Positions 8,439 to 18,613 are shown, counted from the first letter of the stretch. The stretch is DNA of 64,000 bases from Bradyrhizobiaceae bacterium Ga0074131 (GCA_001464035.1 LNEC01000012.1:62001-126000); one strand, 5' to 3'. Program-made: numbers and translations. The notes: generated by a model not told the origin, from the sequence alone.

Positions 8439-9965
8439 ATGACCGGTGCGATTCCCTACCCGAGCTATCGTCTGCGCCGCCTGATGGCCGCGATCTGCCT
8501 TGGCGCCGCAAGCCTGCTTGCCGTACCGGTGTTTTCGGGGCCGGCCCTGGCGCGCGGCCCCGACGGCATCGCCGACGTCGCCGAGAAGGTGATCGACGCC
8601 GTCGTCAACATTTCTACCTCGCAGACCGTCGCGGCCAAGGGCGGGTCTTCCGGCGGCGACCGCGGCGCGATGCCGCAAGTACCGCCCGGTTCACCGTTCG
8701 AGGAATTCTTCGACGATTTTTTCAAGAACCGCCGCGGCGGTCCGGGAGGCGGCTCGAAGGGCGGTGAGGTGCAGCCGCGCAAGACCAATTCGCTCGGCTC
8801 CGGCTTCATCGTCGACACCTCCGGTATTGCCGTGACCAACAATCACGTCATTGCGGATGCCGACGAGATCAACATCATCATGAACGACGGCACCAAGATC
8901 AAGGCCGAGCTGGTCGGCGTCGACAAGAAGACCGACCTTGCGGTGCTGAAGTTCCAGCCGCCGGCTAAGCCGCTGGTTGCGGTCAAGTTCGGCGATTCCG
9001 AAAAGCTGCGGCTCGGCGAATGGGTGATCGCGATCGGCAATCCGTTCAGCCTCGGCGGCACCGTCACCGCGGGCATCGTCTCGGCCCGCAACCGCGACAT
9101 CAACACCGGCCCTTATGACAGCTACATCCAGACCGACGCCTCCATCAACCGCGGCAATTCCGGAGGTCCGTTGTTCAACCTCGACGGCGAAGTGGTCGGC
9201 GTCAATACGCTGATCATCTCGCCCTCGGGCGGTTCGATCGGCATCGGCTTTGCGGTGCCGTCGAAGACCGTGATCGGCGTGGTCGATTCCTTGCGGCAGT
9301 TCGGCGAATTGCGCCGCGGCTGGCTCGGGGTCCGCATCCAGCAGGTCACCGACGAGATCGCCGAAAGCCTCAGCATCAAGCCCGCGCGCGGCGCGCTGAT
9401 CGCCGGCGTCGAGGACAAGGGCCCGGCGAAACCGGCGGGTATCGAGCCCGGCGATGTCGTGGTCAAATTCGACGGCAAGGACATCAAGGAGCCGAAGGAC
9501 CTGTCGCGCGTGGTGGCCGACACCGCGGTCGGCAAGGAGGTCGACGTCGTCATCATCCGCAAGGGCAAGGAGGAGATCCGCAAGGTCACGCTCGGCCGCC
9601 TTCAGGACGACAAGGCGGTGCAGGCCGCCGCCAAGACAAAAGACGAGCCCGCGGAGAAGCCGGCGACGCAGAAGGCGCTCGGCCTCGATCTCGCTACCCT
9701 CAGCAATGATCTGCGCACGCGCTACAAGATCAAGGACACCGTCAAGGGCGTCATCGTCACCGGGGTCGACAGCGGCTCCGACGCCGCCGAGAAACGGCTC
9801 AGCGCCGGCGACGTGATCGTCGAGGTGGCGCAGGAGTCGGTCGCCAACGCCGCCGACATCAAGAAGCGCGTCGATCAGCTGAAGAAAGACGGCAAGAAAT
9901 CCGTCCTGCTGCTGGTATCGAACGCCGAAGGGGAGCTGCGGTTCGTGGCGCTGAGCGTGCAGTAA
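8439..9965 (+). CDS. degP: DegP/Do-family periplasmic serine endoprotease
   Basis: This HtrA-family protease and chaperone degrades or refolds damaged envelope proteins. The start chosen is the ATG at 8439, giving 508 residues with a signal peptide (residues about 1-37, ending ALARG). The catalytic triad is visible: H136 in VTNNHVI, D166 in KKTDLAVL and S241 in RGNSGGPLF. Two PDZ domains follow, the first from about residue 285 (LGVRIQQV…) and the second after residue 410 (LGLDLATL…). A Gly-rich linker lies between the signal peptide and protease. It closes the hflK-hflC-DUF2065 cluster; the following gene, serB, is convergent. Confidence 0.95.
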   Translation: MTGAIPYPSYRLRRLMAAICLGAASLLAVPVFSGPALARGPDGIADVAEKVIDAVVNISTSQTVAAKGGSSGGDRGAMPQVPPGSPFEEFFDDFFKNRRGGPGGGSKGGEVQPRKTNSLGSGFIVDTSGIAVTNNHVIADADEINIIMNDGTKIKAELVGVDKKTDLAVLKFQPPAKPLVAVKFGDSEKLRLGEWVIAIGNPFSLGGTVTAGIVSARNRDINTGPYDSYIQTDASINRGNSGGPLFNLDGEVVGVNTLIISPSGGSIGIGFAVPSKTVIGVVDSLRQFGELRRGWLGVRIQQVTDEIAESLSIKPARGALIAGVEDKGPAKPAGIEPGDVVVKFDGKDIKEPKDLSRVVADTAVGKEVDVVIIRKGKEEIRKVTLGRLQDDKAVQAAAKTKDEPAEKPATQKALGLDLATLSNDLRTRYKIKDTVKGVIVTGVDSGSDAAEKRLSAGDVIVEVAQESVANAADIKKRVDQLKKDGKKSVLLLVSNAEGELRFVALSVQ

Positions 9966-10040
9966 GGGCAGTCTCACTCTGCGAAGGCGGAGGATCCGGT
10001 AATCACCGCCGTTCATGATTGCGATCACTGGAATACTGGA

Positions 10041-10060
10041 TCACCTGCTTTTGCGGGTGA
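10041..10060. terminator. Possible terminator hairpin between convergent degP and serB
   Basis: An 8-base stem (TCACCTGC with GCGGGTGA, one T·G pair) closes a TTTT loop between the ends of degP and serB. No clear T-run follows on either strand, so termination is only suggested by position. Confidence 0.3.
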
Positions 10061-10073
10061 TGACAGTGAGGGG

Positions 10074-10967
10074 CTACCGGCCCACAAACTCATCCCGCCG
10101 ATACCCCTGCGCGTACAATAATGCGGTGAGGTCGCCGTGATCGATCCTGGCCGCCGCGGCCGCGGCGACCGCCGGTTTGGCGTGATAGGCGACGCCGAGG
10201 CCGGCTGCCTCGATCATGCCGAGATCGTTGGCGCCGTCGCCGGTCACCAGCGTGTCGATCTCGTCGAGACCAAGGGATTCGCGCAACTGGATCAGGGTTG
10301 CCAGTTTGGCGGCGCGGCCCAAAATGGGCTCGCGGACTTCGCCGGTCAGTTTTCCGTCATGGACCTTGAGCTCGTTGGCGCGGTTTTCCTGAAATCCGAT
10401 CCGTTCGGCGACCGCGCCGGTGAACAAGGTAAAACCGCCCGAGATCAGGCAGGTGTACGCGCCATGGGCCCGCATGGTCATGACCAGTTCGCGGCCTCCC
10501 GGCGTCGCCGTGATGCGCATTTTCAGCACCTCGTCGACCACGCCGACGGCCAGGCCCTTCAGCAGCGCGACACGCTCGCGCAGCGCCGGCTCGAACTCGA
10601 TTTCGCCGCGCATCGCGCGCTCGGTGATGCCGGCGACATGCGCCTTGAGGCCGACGAAATCCGCCAGTTCGTCGATGCATTCCTGGCCGATCATGGTGGA
10701 GTCCATGTCGGCCAGAAAAAGCTTCTTGCGCCGGAAAGCCTGAGGCTGCACGACAATGTCGATGGGCAGATCGGCGCGCGCCTCGCGCAGGCGATTTTCG
10801 ATGGCCTTGATATCGTCGTGGCCGTCGAAGGGAATGTCGACCGCCACGTCGTCGAACAGCCATTGCGCTGATCCGGGCGAGGGCAACACGGCCCGCGCGC
10901 CGTCGACGACCGTGGAGTCGAGCGCAGGGTTGGCGGGATTGCAGATGAACGTGGCGACGAGGGACAT
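10074..10967 (-). CDS. serB: Phosphoserine phosphatase
   Basis: This 297-residue HAD-superfamily enzyme removes phosphate from O-phosphoserine in the last step of serine synthesis. The nucleophile motif [18 protein letters not shown] contains the DxDST signature, and motif III/IV is [16 protein letters not shown]. An N-terminal extension of about 80 residues precedes the HAD core, as in other proteobacterial SerB proteins. Reading starts at the CAT at 10965-10967 because the protein [14 protein letters not shown] begins there. That start codon overlaps the ATG of miaA on the opposite strand by two bases, so each promoter must lie inside the other gene's coding sequence or leader. Confidence 0.93.
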   Translation of the reverse strand: MSLVATFICNPANPALDSTVVDGARAVLPSPGSAQWLFDDVAVDIPFDGHDDIKAIENRLREARADLPIDIVVQPQAFRRKKLFLADMDSTMIGQECIDELADFVGLKAHVAGITERAMRGEIEFEPALRERVALLKGLAVGVVDEVLKMRITATPGGRELVMTMRAHGAYTCLISGGFTLFTGAVAERIGFQENRANELKVHDGKLTGEVREPILGRAAKLATLIQLRESLGLDEIDTLVTGDGANDLGMIEAAGLGVAYHAKPAVAAAAAARIDHGDLTALLYAQGYRRDEFVGR

Positions 10968-11886
10968 GCAGGCTTGTTCGCGAGGTGAGCGCAAGGCCGT
11001 GCTTATCGCAGGGCCGACCGCCAGCGGCAAGTCGGCGCTCGCGCTCGAACTGGCGCAGAAAACCGGCGGCGTCGTCATCAATGCTGATTCCATGCAGGTG
11101 TATCGCGACGTGCGGGTGCTCACCGCACGGCCGACCCCGGGCGAGGAGGCGGCGGCGCCGCACCGGCTCTACGGCCATGTCGACGCTGCGGTGAACTTTT
11201 CCGCGGGGGCCTGGGTGACCGATGCGGCAAAGGTGCTAGGGGAAGTCCGCCAGCAAAATCGTCTGCCGATTTTTGCCGGTGGCTCCGGCCTGTATTTCAA
11301 GGCGCTGACACGGGGCCTTTCGTCGGTGCCGCCGATCCCGCCTGCGATCCGCGACAGCGTGCGCGCGCGGCTGGAGCGTGACGGCGTCGAGGCTCTGCAC
11401 GCCGAACTGGCGCGGCGCGATCCGGCATCCGCCGAACGCTTGGAGCCGCGTGATCGCAGCCGCATCGCCCGGGCGCTGGAGGTGGTCGAGGCGACCTCAC
11501 GGTCGCTGACCGATTGGCATCGGGACGGTTTGCCGCCGCTATTGCCGCCGGACGCATACCGAGCGCTGTTTCTGGCGCCCGACCGCGATCAACTTTATGC
11601 GCGGATCGATGCGCGTTTTGGCACCATGCTGAAGGCCGGCGCGCTGGAGGAGGTGGCTCGGCTGGCGGCGCGGCAGCTCGATCCCCTGCTCCCGGCGATG
11701 AAAGCCCATGGCGTGCCGGCCCTGATCCGACACCTCGAAGGCGAAATCAGTCTGGCGGAGGCGGCTGAAATCGGCCGCGCCGACACCCGGCACTATGCCA
11801 AGCGGCAGTTCACCTGGTTCAGGCATCAGCTGCCGGAATTCGAATGGGTGAGGCCGGAGGCGGCGGGGGACTGGCTGGAGACATAG
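10966..11886 (+). CDS. miaA: tRNA dimethylallyltransferase
   Basis: MiaA prenylates adenosine 37 of tRNAs reading UNN codons. The P-loop [15 protein letters not shown] lies at about residues 17-31. Further family motifs are [36 protein letters not shown] and the C-terminal [10 protein letters not shown]. The length of 306 residues from ATG 10966 is normal; ATG 10945, seven codons upstream, is the alternative. The preferred start forms the palindrome CATG with the divergent serB start codon. Translation from 10945 would overlap serB by 23 bases. Confidence 0.94.
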   Translation: MQACSRGERKAVLIAGPTASGKSALALELAQKTGGVVINADSMQVYRDVRVLTARPTPGEEAAAPHRLYGHVDAAVNFSAGAWVTDAAKVLGEVRQQNRLPIFAGGSGLYFKALTRGLSSVPPIPPAIRDSVRARLERDGVEALHAELARRDPASAERLEPRDRSRIARALEVVEATSRSLTDWHRDGLPPLLPPDAYRALFLAPDRDQLYARIDARFGTMLKAGALEEVARLAARQLDPLLPAMKAHGVPALIRHLEGEISLAEAAEIGRADTRHYAKRQFTWFRHQLPEFEWVRPEAAGDWLET

Positions 11887-12053
11887 ACCTCATCCGGAGC
11901 GGAGCAAGCCGCAGCGCGCGTCTCGAAGAATGGGCCAGGGGGTCTCAGCATTCGAGACGGCGCTAGAGCGCAATAGCTCGAACCAGCAAATTGCTCTCGC
12001 CCGCGGCAGAAAACCCCGCTAAACTGTACTTCTTCGCAGATCGCTGCCGTGGC

Positions 12054-12081
12054 TTGACTTTTCAGGCTTGGGCGGTATGTA
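12054..12081 (+). promoter_or_regulatory. Candidate sigma-70 promoter for the ilvB leader
   Basis: TTGACT at 12054-12059 is separated by 16 bases from TATGTA at 12076-12081. This puts a start site a few bases upstream of the leader peptide ORF at 12114. The -35 is a five-of-six match; the -10 is weak. Confidence 0.45.
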
Positions 12082-12113
12082 TTGCGCAATCTTTGGGAAG
12101 TCCGAACGGTCAA

Positions 12114-12179
12114 ATGCGTAATATTATTACCAAACTCCTTATCGTCGTCGTACCCAAGCGCACCGCCGGGGGTGGCTGA
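12114..12179 (+). CDS. Ile/Leu/Val-rich leader peptide of the ilvB operon
   Basis: This is a 21-codon ORF reading MRNIITKLLIVVVPKRTAGGG. Eight of its first 13 codons are Ile, Leu or Val (I4, I5, L8, L9, I10, V11, V12, V13), the amino acids made by the downstream enzymes. It is followed within 30 bases by alternative hairpins and a terminator, and then by ilvB. This is the classic layout of ribosome-mediated transcription attenuation: scarcity of any branched-chain amino acid stalls the ribosome in the run of control codons. The ribosome site is weak (GGGAAG at 12095-12100). The interpretation is inferred from arrangement but is strong. Confidence 0.88.
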   Translation: MRNIITKLLIVVVPKRTAGGG

Positions 12180-12228
12180 GGCCATCCACATTCGGGCGGT
12201 GCGCAGGGGGCCTCTTGGGCCCCTTTTT
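12158..12228 (+). terminator. ilvB attenuator (pause hairpin, antiterminator, terminator)
   Basis: Three competing pairings can be drawn. GCGCACCGCC at 12158-12167 pairs perfectly with GGCGGTGCGC at 12195-12204 (protector/pause stem). GGGGCC at 12207-12212 pairs with GGCCCC at 12218-12223 and is followed by TTTTTATTTT, a factor-independent terminator. GAGGCC at 12178-12183 pairs with GGCCTC at 12209-12214 and would disrupt the terminator stem. A ribosome stalled on the Ile/Leu/Val codons (12123-12152) would cover the first arm at 12158, freeing the antiterminator. The stems are seen in the sequence; the switching mechanism is inferred. Confidence 0.82.
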
Positions 12229-12285
12229 ATTTTCCAGAGAGCCAACTGAAGCAAGCCGCTGACCACAGCGCATCCGGAGCAAGCC

Positions 12286-14061
12286 ATGAGCGACACCATC
12301 CAGGATCCGAACCAGATGACCGGCGCAGCGATGATCGTGCGCGCGCTGATCGATCATGGTGTCAAGCATATCTTCGGCTATCCCGGCGGCGCGGTGCTTC
12401 CGATCTATGACGAACTGTTCCAGCAGAGCGACGTCGAGCACATCCTGGTGCGGCACGAGCAGGGTGCCGGCCACGCCGCCGAGGGCTATGCCCGCTCTAC
12501 CGGCAAGCCGGGCGTGGTGCTGGTGACCTCGGGCCCCGGCGCCACCAACATGGTGACCCCGCTGACCGACGCGCTGATGGATTCGATCCCGCTGGTGTGC
12601 ATCACCGGACAGGTGCCGACCCACCTGATCGGCAATGACGCATTTCAGGAATGCGACACCGTCGGCATCACCCGGCCCTGCACCAAGCACAACTGGCTGG
12701 TACGCGACGTCAACGATCTGGCCAAGGTGCTGCACGAGGCTTTCTATGTCGCGAGTTCGGGCCGTCCCGGTCCGGTCGTGGTCGACGTGCCGAAGGACGT
12801 GCAGTTTGCGGTCGGCCTCTATCACCCGCCGCGCAAGTCGGACGTCCATCTGTCCTATACGCCGCGGCTGAAGGGCGACGCCGCGCAGATCCGCAAGGCC
12901 GTGGCATTGCTGGCTTCCGCCAAACGCCCGGTGATCTACAGCGGCGGCGGCGTCGTCAATTCCGGCCTTGAGGCCTCCAAGCTGTTGCGCGAACTGGTCG
13001 AAGCCACCGGTTTCCCGATCACTTCGACCCTGATGGGCCTCGGCGCCTATCCGGCGTCGGGCAAGAACTGGCTCGGGATGCTCGGCATGCACGGCACCTA
13101 CGAAGCCAATATGGCGATGCATGACTGCGACGTCATGCTGTGCGTCGGCGCGCGCTTCGACGACCGCATCACCGGCCGGACCGATGCGTTCTCGCCGAAC
13201 TCCAAGAAGATCCACATCGACATCGATCCGTCCTCGATCAACAAGAACATCCGCGTCGACGTTCCGATCATCGGCGACGCCGCCAATGTGCTGGGCGACC
13301 TGCTGCAGGTGTTCAAGCTGGAAGCAAAGCGGCCGGACATCAGGCCGTGGTGGCAGGAAATCGCGAGATGGCGGGCGCGCAACTCGCTGTCCTACAAGAA
13401 GAACGGCGACATCATCCTGCCGCAATACGCCATTGAGCGGCTGTTCGAACTGACGCGCGGGCGCGACACCTACATCACCACCGAAGTCGGCCAGCACCAG
13501 ATGTGGGCAGCGCAGTTCTTCGGCTTCGAGGAGCCGCACCGCTGGATGACCTCGGGCGGCCTCGGCACCATGGGCTACGGCCTGCCGGCGGCGGTCGGCG
13601 TCCAGGTCGCACACCCGAACAGCCTCGTGATCGACATCGCCGGCGACGCTTCCGTGCAGATGACGATGCAGGAAATGTCGACGGCGATTCAGTACGAACT
13701 GCCGATCAAGATATTCATCCTGAACAACCAGTACATGGGTATGGTGCGGCAGTGGCAGCAGCTGCTGCACGGCAACCGGCTGTCGCACACCTATTCCGAG
13801 GCGCTGCCGGATTTCGTCAAGCTCGCGGAGGCCTTCGGCTGCGTCGGGATCCGGGCGATCAAGCCCGCCGACCTCGACGGCGCCATCCAGGAGATGATCG
13901 ACGTCAGGCGCCCGGTGCTGTTCGACTGCCGGGTGGCGGCGCTGGAAAACTGCTTCCCGATGATCCCGTCCGGCAAGGCGCATAACGAAATGCTGCTGCC
14001 GGCGGAAGCCAACGACGAAGCCACCGCCGCGGCGTTTGCCGGCGGCAAGGCATTGGTGTGA
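12286..14061 (+). CDS. ilvB: Acetolactate synthase large (catalytic) subunit
   Basis: This thiamine-diphosphate enzyme condenses two pyruvates to acetolactate (valine/leucine branch), or pyruvate with 2-oxobutyrate (isoleucine branch). The 591-residue protein begins with the PYR domain (YPGGAVLPIYDELF, then the catalytic Glu in HEQGAGHAAEGYAR). A central FAD/NAD-like domain follows, and then the PP domain with the ThDP motif GDASVQMTMQEMSTAI ending in NNQYMGMV. It is the first structural gene after the attenuator. The regulatory subunit gene ilvH follows after one intervening gene. The name ilvI is equally appropriate. Confidence 0.96.
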   Translation: MSDTIQDPNQMTGAAMIVRALIDHGVKHIFGYPGGAVLPIYDELFQQSDVEHILVRHEQGAGHAAEGYARSTGKPGVVLVTSGPGATNMVTPLTDALMDSIPLVCITGQVPTHLIGNDAFQECDTVGITRPCTKHNWLVRDVNDLAKVLHEAFYVASSGRPGPVVVDVPKDVQFAVGLYHPPRKSDVHLSYTPRLKGDAAQIRKAVALLASAKRPVIYSGGGVVNSGLEASKLLRELVEATGFPITSTLMGLGAYPASGKNWLGMLGMHGTYEANMAMHDCDVMLCVGARFDDRITGRTDAFSPNSKKIHIDIDPSSINKNIRVDVPIIGDAANVLGDLLQVFKLEAKRPDIRPWWQEIARWRARNSLSYKKNGDIILPQYAIERLFELTRGRDTYITTEVGQHQMWAAQFFGFEEPHRWMTSGGLGTMGYGLPAAVGVQVAHPNSLVIDIAGDASVQMTMQEMSTAIQYELPIKIFILNNQYMGMVRQWQQLLHGNRLSHTYSEALPDFVKLAEAFGCVGIRAIKPADLDGAIQEMIDVRRPVLFDCRVAALENCFPMIPSGKAHNEMLLPAEANDEATAAAFAGGKALV

Positions 14062-14076
14062 AGGTGAGCCGGGCCG

Positions 14077-15063
14077 ATGTTTGATTTGCAGCAACTCGAA
14101 AGCGCACACGGCGTCGTCGGCGCGGCGATGCCGCCGACACCGGCGCTGGCGTGGCCGTTGCTGTCGGAGCGGCTCGGCGCCGATGTCATCGTCAAGCACG
14201 AAAACCACACGCCGATCGGCGCCTTCAAGGTGCGCGGCGGGCTGGTCTATGTCGACCGGCTGAAGCGCGAGCAGCCCGACACCATTGGAATCATCTCGGC
14301 GACCCGCGGCAATCACGGCCAGAGCCTGGCCTTTGCCGCGAGCCGCTACCGCCTGCCGGCGACGATCTACGTTCCCCGGGGAAACTCGGTCGAAAAAAAC
14401 CGCAGCATGCGCGCACTAGGCGCCAACCTCGTCGAGCATGGTGAGGATTTTCAGGCCGCGCGCGAGGAAGCCTATCGCCGCGCCGAGGCCACGGGATTTC
14501 AGATCGTGCCGGCGTTTCACCCGCATCTGGTGCTGGGCGTCGCGACCTACGCGCTCGAACTGCTGCGAAAGGCCCCGGACCTCGATGTGCTCTATGTGCC
14601 GATCGGGCAGGGCTCGGGCGTCTGCGGCTGCATCATGGCGCGCGACCTGCTTGGCCTCAAGACCGAAATCGTCGGCGTCCAGTCCACCGAGGCGCCATCT
14701 TATGCGCTGTCCTTTGCGGCCGGCACCGTCGTGACCACGGAGAGCAGCAACACGCTGGCCGATGGCATGGCAACCCGCGTGCCCGATCCCGATGCGCTCG
14801 CGATCATCTGTAAGGGTTGTTCGCACATCGTGCAGGTCCGCGACGACGAGGTAGCCGCCGCAATCCGCGCCTACTGGACCGATACCCACAATCTCGCCGA
14901 AGGCGCAGGCGCTGCGGCACTCGCCGCCGCTTTGCAGGAAAAGCCCAAACTCCGCGGCAACCGGGTGGGCCTGATCCTGAGCGGCGGCAATATCGATTTC
15001 GATCTATTCAACCGCTGGGTCATTCCGCAAGCCACCGTCGCCGGCGGCAGGGTACTGGCGTGA
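14077..15063 (+). CDS. PLP-dependent threonine/serine dehydratase-like enzyme
   Basis: This 328-residue fold-type II PLP enzyme has the cofactor lysine at K51 in GAFKVRGG and a phosphate-binding loop GQGSGVCG. The substrate loop SATRGNHGQS matches threonine/serine dehydratases. It has no C-terminal ACT domain, unlike the Ile-inhibited biosynthetic IlvA (about 500 residues), so it resembles catabolic TdcB or the EutB-type dehydratases. Sitting 15 bases after ilvB and just before ilvH, it probably supplies 2-oxobutyrate for isoleucine synthesis, free of direct isoleucine feedback. A role with another amino acid remains possible. Confidence 0.85.
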   Translation: MFDLQQLESAHGVVGAAMPPTPALAWPLLSERLGADVIVKHENHTPIGAFKVRGGLVYVDRLKREQPDTIGIISATRGNHGQSLAFAASRYRLPATIYVPRGNSVEKNRSMRALGANLVEHGEDFQAAREEAYRRAEATGFQIVPAFHPHLVLGVATYALELLRKAPDLDVLYVPIGQGSGVCGCIMARDLLGLKTEIVGVQSTEAPSYALSFAAGTVVTTESSNTLADGMATRVPDPDALAIICKGCSHIVQVRDDEVAAAIRAYWTDTHNLAEGAGAAALAAALQEKPKLRGNRVGLILSGGNIDFDLFNRWVIPQATVAGGRVLA

Positions 15064-15086
15064 ACGCAAATTTGGGGACGACAACA

Positions 15087-15629
15087 GTGAACCAGCCCGC
15101 ATCCGCCTATTTCATGGAAGACCGCCGCGACCCGATCGAGTCGCATACGCTCTCGGTGCTGGTGCAGAACGAGCCGGGCGTGCTGGCGCGGGTGATCGGG
15201 CTGTTCTCCGGCCGCGGCTACAACATCGAAAGCCTAACGGTCTCCGAGACCGAGAACCAGAAACACGTCTCCCGCATCACCATCGTCACCACGGGCACGC
15301 CGATGGTGATCGAACAGATCAAGCACCAGCTCGACCGCATGATCCCGGTCTACCGCGTCGTCGACATGACGCTGACCGGCCGCTCGATCGAGCGCGAACT
15401 GGCGATGGTCAAGCTGCGCGGCACCGGTGAGCACCGGGTCGAGGCGCTGCGGTTGGCCGAGGCCTTCCGCGCCCGCGTGATCGACGCAACCACCGAAAGC
15501 TTCGTGTTCGAGATCACCGGTAATTCCGTCAAGATCAATCAGTTCATCGACCTGATGCGCCCGCTCGGCCTCGTCGAGGTTTCGCGCACCGGCGTCGCCG
15601 CCATCGGCCGCGGGCCCGAGGGGATGTAG
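15087..15629 (+). CDS. ilvH: Acetolactate synthase small (regulatory) subunit
   Basis: This 180-residue subunit binds valine through its ACT domain and modulates the large subunit. The ACT motif is seen at HTLSVLVQNEPGVLARVIGL with FSGRGYNIESL; the C-terminal domain ends with the alphaproteobacterial VEVSRTGVAAIGRGPEG. I chose the GTG at 15087, preceded by GGGGA, because it gives the family's usual N-terminus. A GTG at 15060 that overlaps the previous stop is the alternative. It lies 23 bases after the dehydratase gene, in the same operon. Confidence 0.95.
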   Translation: MNQPASAYFMEDRRDPIESHTLSVLVQNEPGVLARVIGLFSGRGYNIESLTVSETENQKHVSRITIVTTGTPMVIEQIKHQLDRMIPVYRVVDMTLTGRSIERELAMVKLRGTGEHRVEALRLAEAFRARVIDATTESFVFEITGNSVKINQFIDLMRPLGLVEVSRTGVAAIGRGPEGM

Positions 15630-15633
15630 GGCC

Positions 15634-16329
15634 ATGCTGGCGCGCGACTGGTACTACACGCAACGGCGTCGCCTCGGCCTCGATTCGGCGGTCGCCTCCA
15701 TCTACGACCGCCATGACAGCAGCGATGTTCGCACCCGCGCGGTACTGTCCATGCTCGGCGTGCAACGCGGCTGGCGGGTGGCCGATATCGGCTGCGGCAA
15801 CGGCGTGCTGGCCGTCGAGGCAGCGCTGATGGGCGCCGATGTCGACGCCATCGATATCTCGCCGGCGATGCTGGCGCTGGCCGGGATCCAGGCCAGCGAC
15901 CGCAAGGTCGCGGTCCGGACCCAGCCCGCGGGCTTGCTGAGTTTTGCCTACCAGCCCAATTCGTATGACCTGATCGTGAGCGAGTTCGCGCTGCATCATC
16001 TGCCCGATTTCTGGAAGGCGGTGGCGCTGGCGCGAATCCATGCCGCGCTGAAACCGGGCGCGAACTTCTACCTGCGCGACATCGTCTTCGTCAGCATGCC
16101 CGACGGAGTAGATCGCGACGTCGAGGGCTGGGCTGAGTTCTGCATAAAGAACCACGACTTCGACCGCGACAGCGTCGTGAGCCATATGCGCGACGAATAT
16201 TCGACCTTCGGCTGGGTGATTGAGCGCATGCTGACCGATGTCGGCTTCACGCTTGTCTCGGCCGATTACCACGCGCCGCTGCACGGCACCTACCTGCTGC
16301 GCAAACCCGAACCCGGCGAGCAGAGCTAG
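15634..16329 (+). CDS. Class I SAM-dependent methyltransferase
   Basis: The protein has 231 residues. Motif I is VADIGCGNGVLAVEAA, followed by the acidic residue of motif II in VDAIDIS, and the post-I helix PAMLALAG. A central YDLIVSEFALHHLPDFWKA is the usual motif IV/V region of UbiE/COQ5-like methyltransferases. The substrate cannot be told. It starts only 4 bases after the ilvH stop, so it is expressed with the ilv operon, but no biochemical link is obvious. Confidence 0.85.
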   Translation: MLARDWYYTQRRRLGLDSAVASIYDRHDSSDVRTRAVLSMLGVQRGWRVADIGCGNGVLAVEAALMGADVDAIDISPAMLALAGIQASDRKVAVRTQPAGLLSFAYQPNSYDLIVSEFALHHLPDFWKAVALARIHAALKPGANFYLRDIVFVSMPDGVDRDVEGWAEFCIKNHDFDRDSVVSHMRDEYSTFGWVIERMLTDVGFTLVSADYHAPLHGTYLLRKPEPGEQS

Positions 16330-16462
16330 CGACGTGCAGCTGTTTTTCGACGTCCCGCCGGCCTGCATGGCCTTCGTGATGCGCGGCATCGCCATCCTGC
16401 GGCCGTCGAAGCGGCCGCCGTCAGCGGCCGCGACAGCGTGACGGAGAACAACAGGCCCCGCC

Positions 16463-17065
16463 ATGTCACAGTCGCTGCTAATCGCCTTTGTGGTGTTCGC
16501 CACCGTGATGTTCTTCACGCCGGGGCCGAACAACATCATGCTGCTGTCGTCCGGGCTGACCTACGGCTTTCGCCGCACCCTGCCGCATGTCGCGGGCATT
16601 ACGATCGGCTTTGCCTTCATGGTGGGGGCGGTGGGCCTCGGGCTCGGGACCATTTTCATCAGCTATCCGGTGCTGCAGACGATCCTCAAATATGCCGGCG
16701 TCGCGTATCTGATCTACCTCGCCGCCCATATCGCGATGTCCGGTCCTGCCACGCAGGACCAGGACAAGGCGCGTGGGCCGATGACGTTCTGGGGCGCTGC
16801 GATGTTCCAGTGGATCAACGTCAAGGGCTGGGTGATGGTGATCGGCACCATCACCGCCTATGCCGGCATCGCCGACTTCCCGTGGAATATCGTCATCCAG
16901 GTCTTGCTCAGCCTGTTGCTGGGGACGTTGTCCTGCTCGGCCTGGGCGCTGTTCGGCAGCGCGCTGCGGCCGATCCTGGCCTCGCCGGGGGCGGTGCGGG
17001 CCTTCAATATCGTCATGGCGGTGCTGCTGCTGGCCTCGCTCTATCCGGTGTTCATGGACGCATGA
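16463..17065 (+). CDS. LysE/RhtB-family amino acid exporter
   Basis: This 200-residue membrane protein has about six hydrophobic segments. The N-terminal signature TPGPNNIMLLSSGLTYGFRRTLPH followed by GITIGF is diagnostic of the LysE/RhtB superfamily, which exports amino acids or homoserine lactone-like metabolites by proton exchange. Its place between ilvH and ilvC suggests export of excess branched-chain amino acids or a related intermediate. This is inferred from context. Confidence 0.88.
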   Translation: MSQSLLIAFVVFATVMFFTPGPNNIMLLSSGLTYGFRRTLPHVAGITIGFAFMVGAVGLGLGTIFISYPVLQTILKYAGVAYLIYLAAHIAMSGPATQDQDKARGPMTFWGAAMFQWINVKGWVMVIGTITAYAGIADFPWNIVIQVLLSLLLGTLSCSAWALFGSALRPILASPGAVRAFNIVMAVLLLASLYPVFMDA

Positions 17066-17176
17066 TGCGCCGCCGCGCCATGCAGAAACGGATTTCCCCT
17101 GACGGGCAAAATGCTCTAGACAACGCCGGAAATTCGCGGGCGACCGGCGCTTCCGACCACCTGAAAGCCTGATTAA

Positions 17177-18229
<1,053 letters not shown>

Positions 18230-18268
18230 GGCGCTTAGCACGCCGCATCGTTGGAATTTGGGCAGAAT

Positions 18269-18294
18269 GGAGCCCCGCGGAGATGCGGGGCTCC
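18269..18294 (+). terminator. Hairpin downstream of ilvC
   Basis: A perfect 10-base stem (GGAGCCCCGC at 18269-18278, GCGGGGCTCC at 18285-18294) closes a 6-base loop. It begins 40 bases after the ilvC stop. Only two T follow directly, so it may be an mRNA-stabilising end or an imperfect terminator. Confidence 0.6.
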
Positions 18295-18613
18295 TTGCCG
18301 AAAGGCAACGTGCCTTTTTGGCCCATTGTCCCGCAGCGCAATCCGTGATGCCGCCGAACCAGCCGCACGACCGGTCATTCGCGGTGTATTGCCCAGAGCG
18401 AGCAACCGAAGGTGGTGTTGCAAACCTGCTCATGGCGGATATGCTGGTGACCCGAGGAAGAAGAGCTTGCGGAACCCGGGTGCGATCGTCCCGTTTGATA
18501 CCGACCTTGACGCCCCCGCGATTGCGGGCTTTTCGTTCGTGCCGACATGGGTCACAGAGCCGCCGCATCCACAAGCTTGATCCCAAGGCGAGGGCGACAG
18601 CAGAGCGCTGGTA
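18295..18613. other. Intergenic stretch with no supported gene
   Basis: Short overlapping frames exist here, but none has a recognisable product or a good ribosome site. The stretch lies between the ilvC hairpin and a decayed kinase gene and may be remnant sequence. Confidence 0.4.

Noticed and set aside
12139..14316. Long minus-strand open frame (725 codons) opposite ilvB
   Set aside because: It is the antisense shadow of ilvB in high-GC DNA; its translation is Arg/His/Asp-rich without any family motif, while the plus strand encodes a perfect acetolactate synthase.
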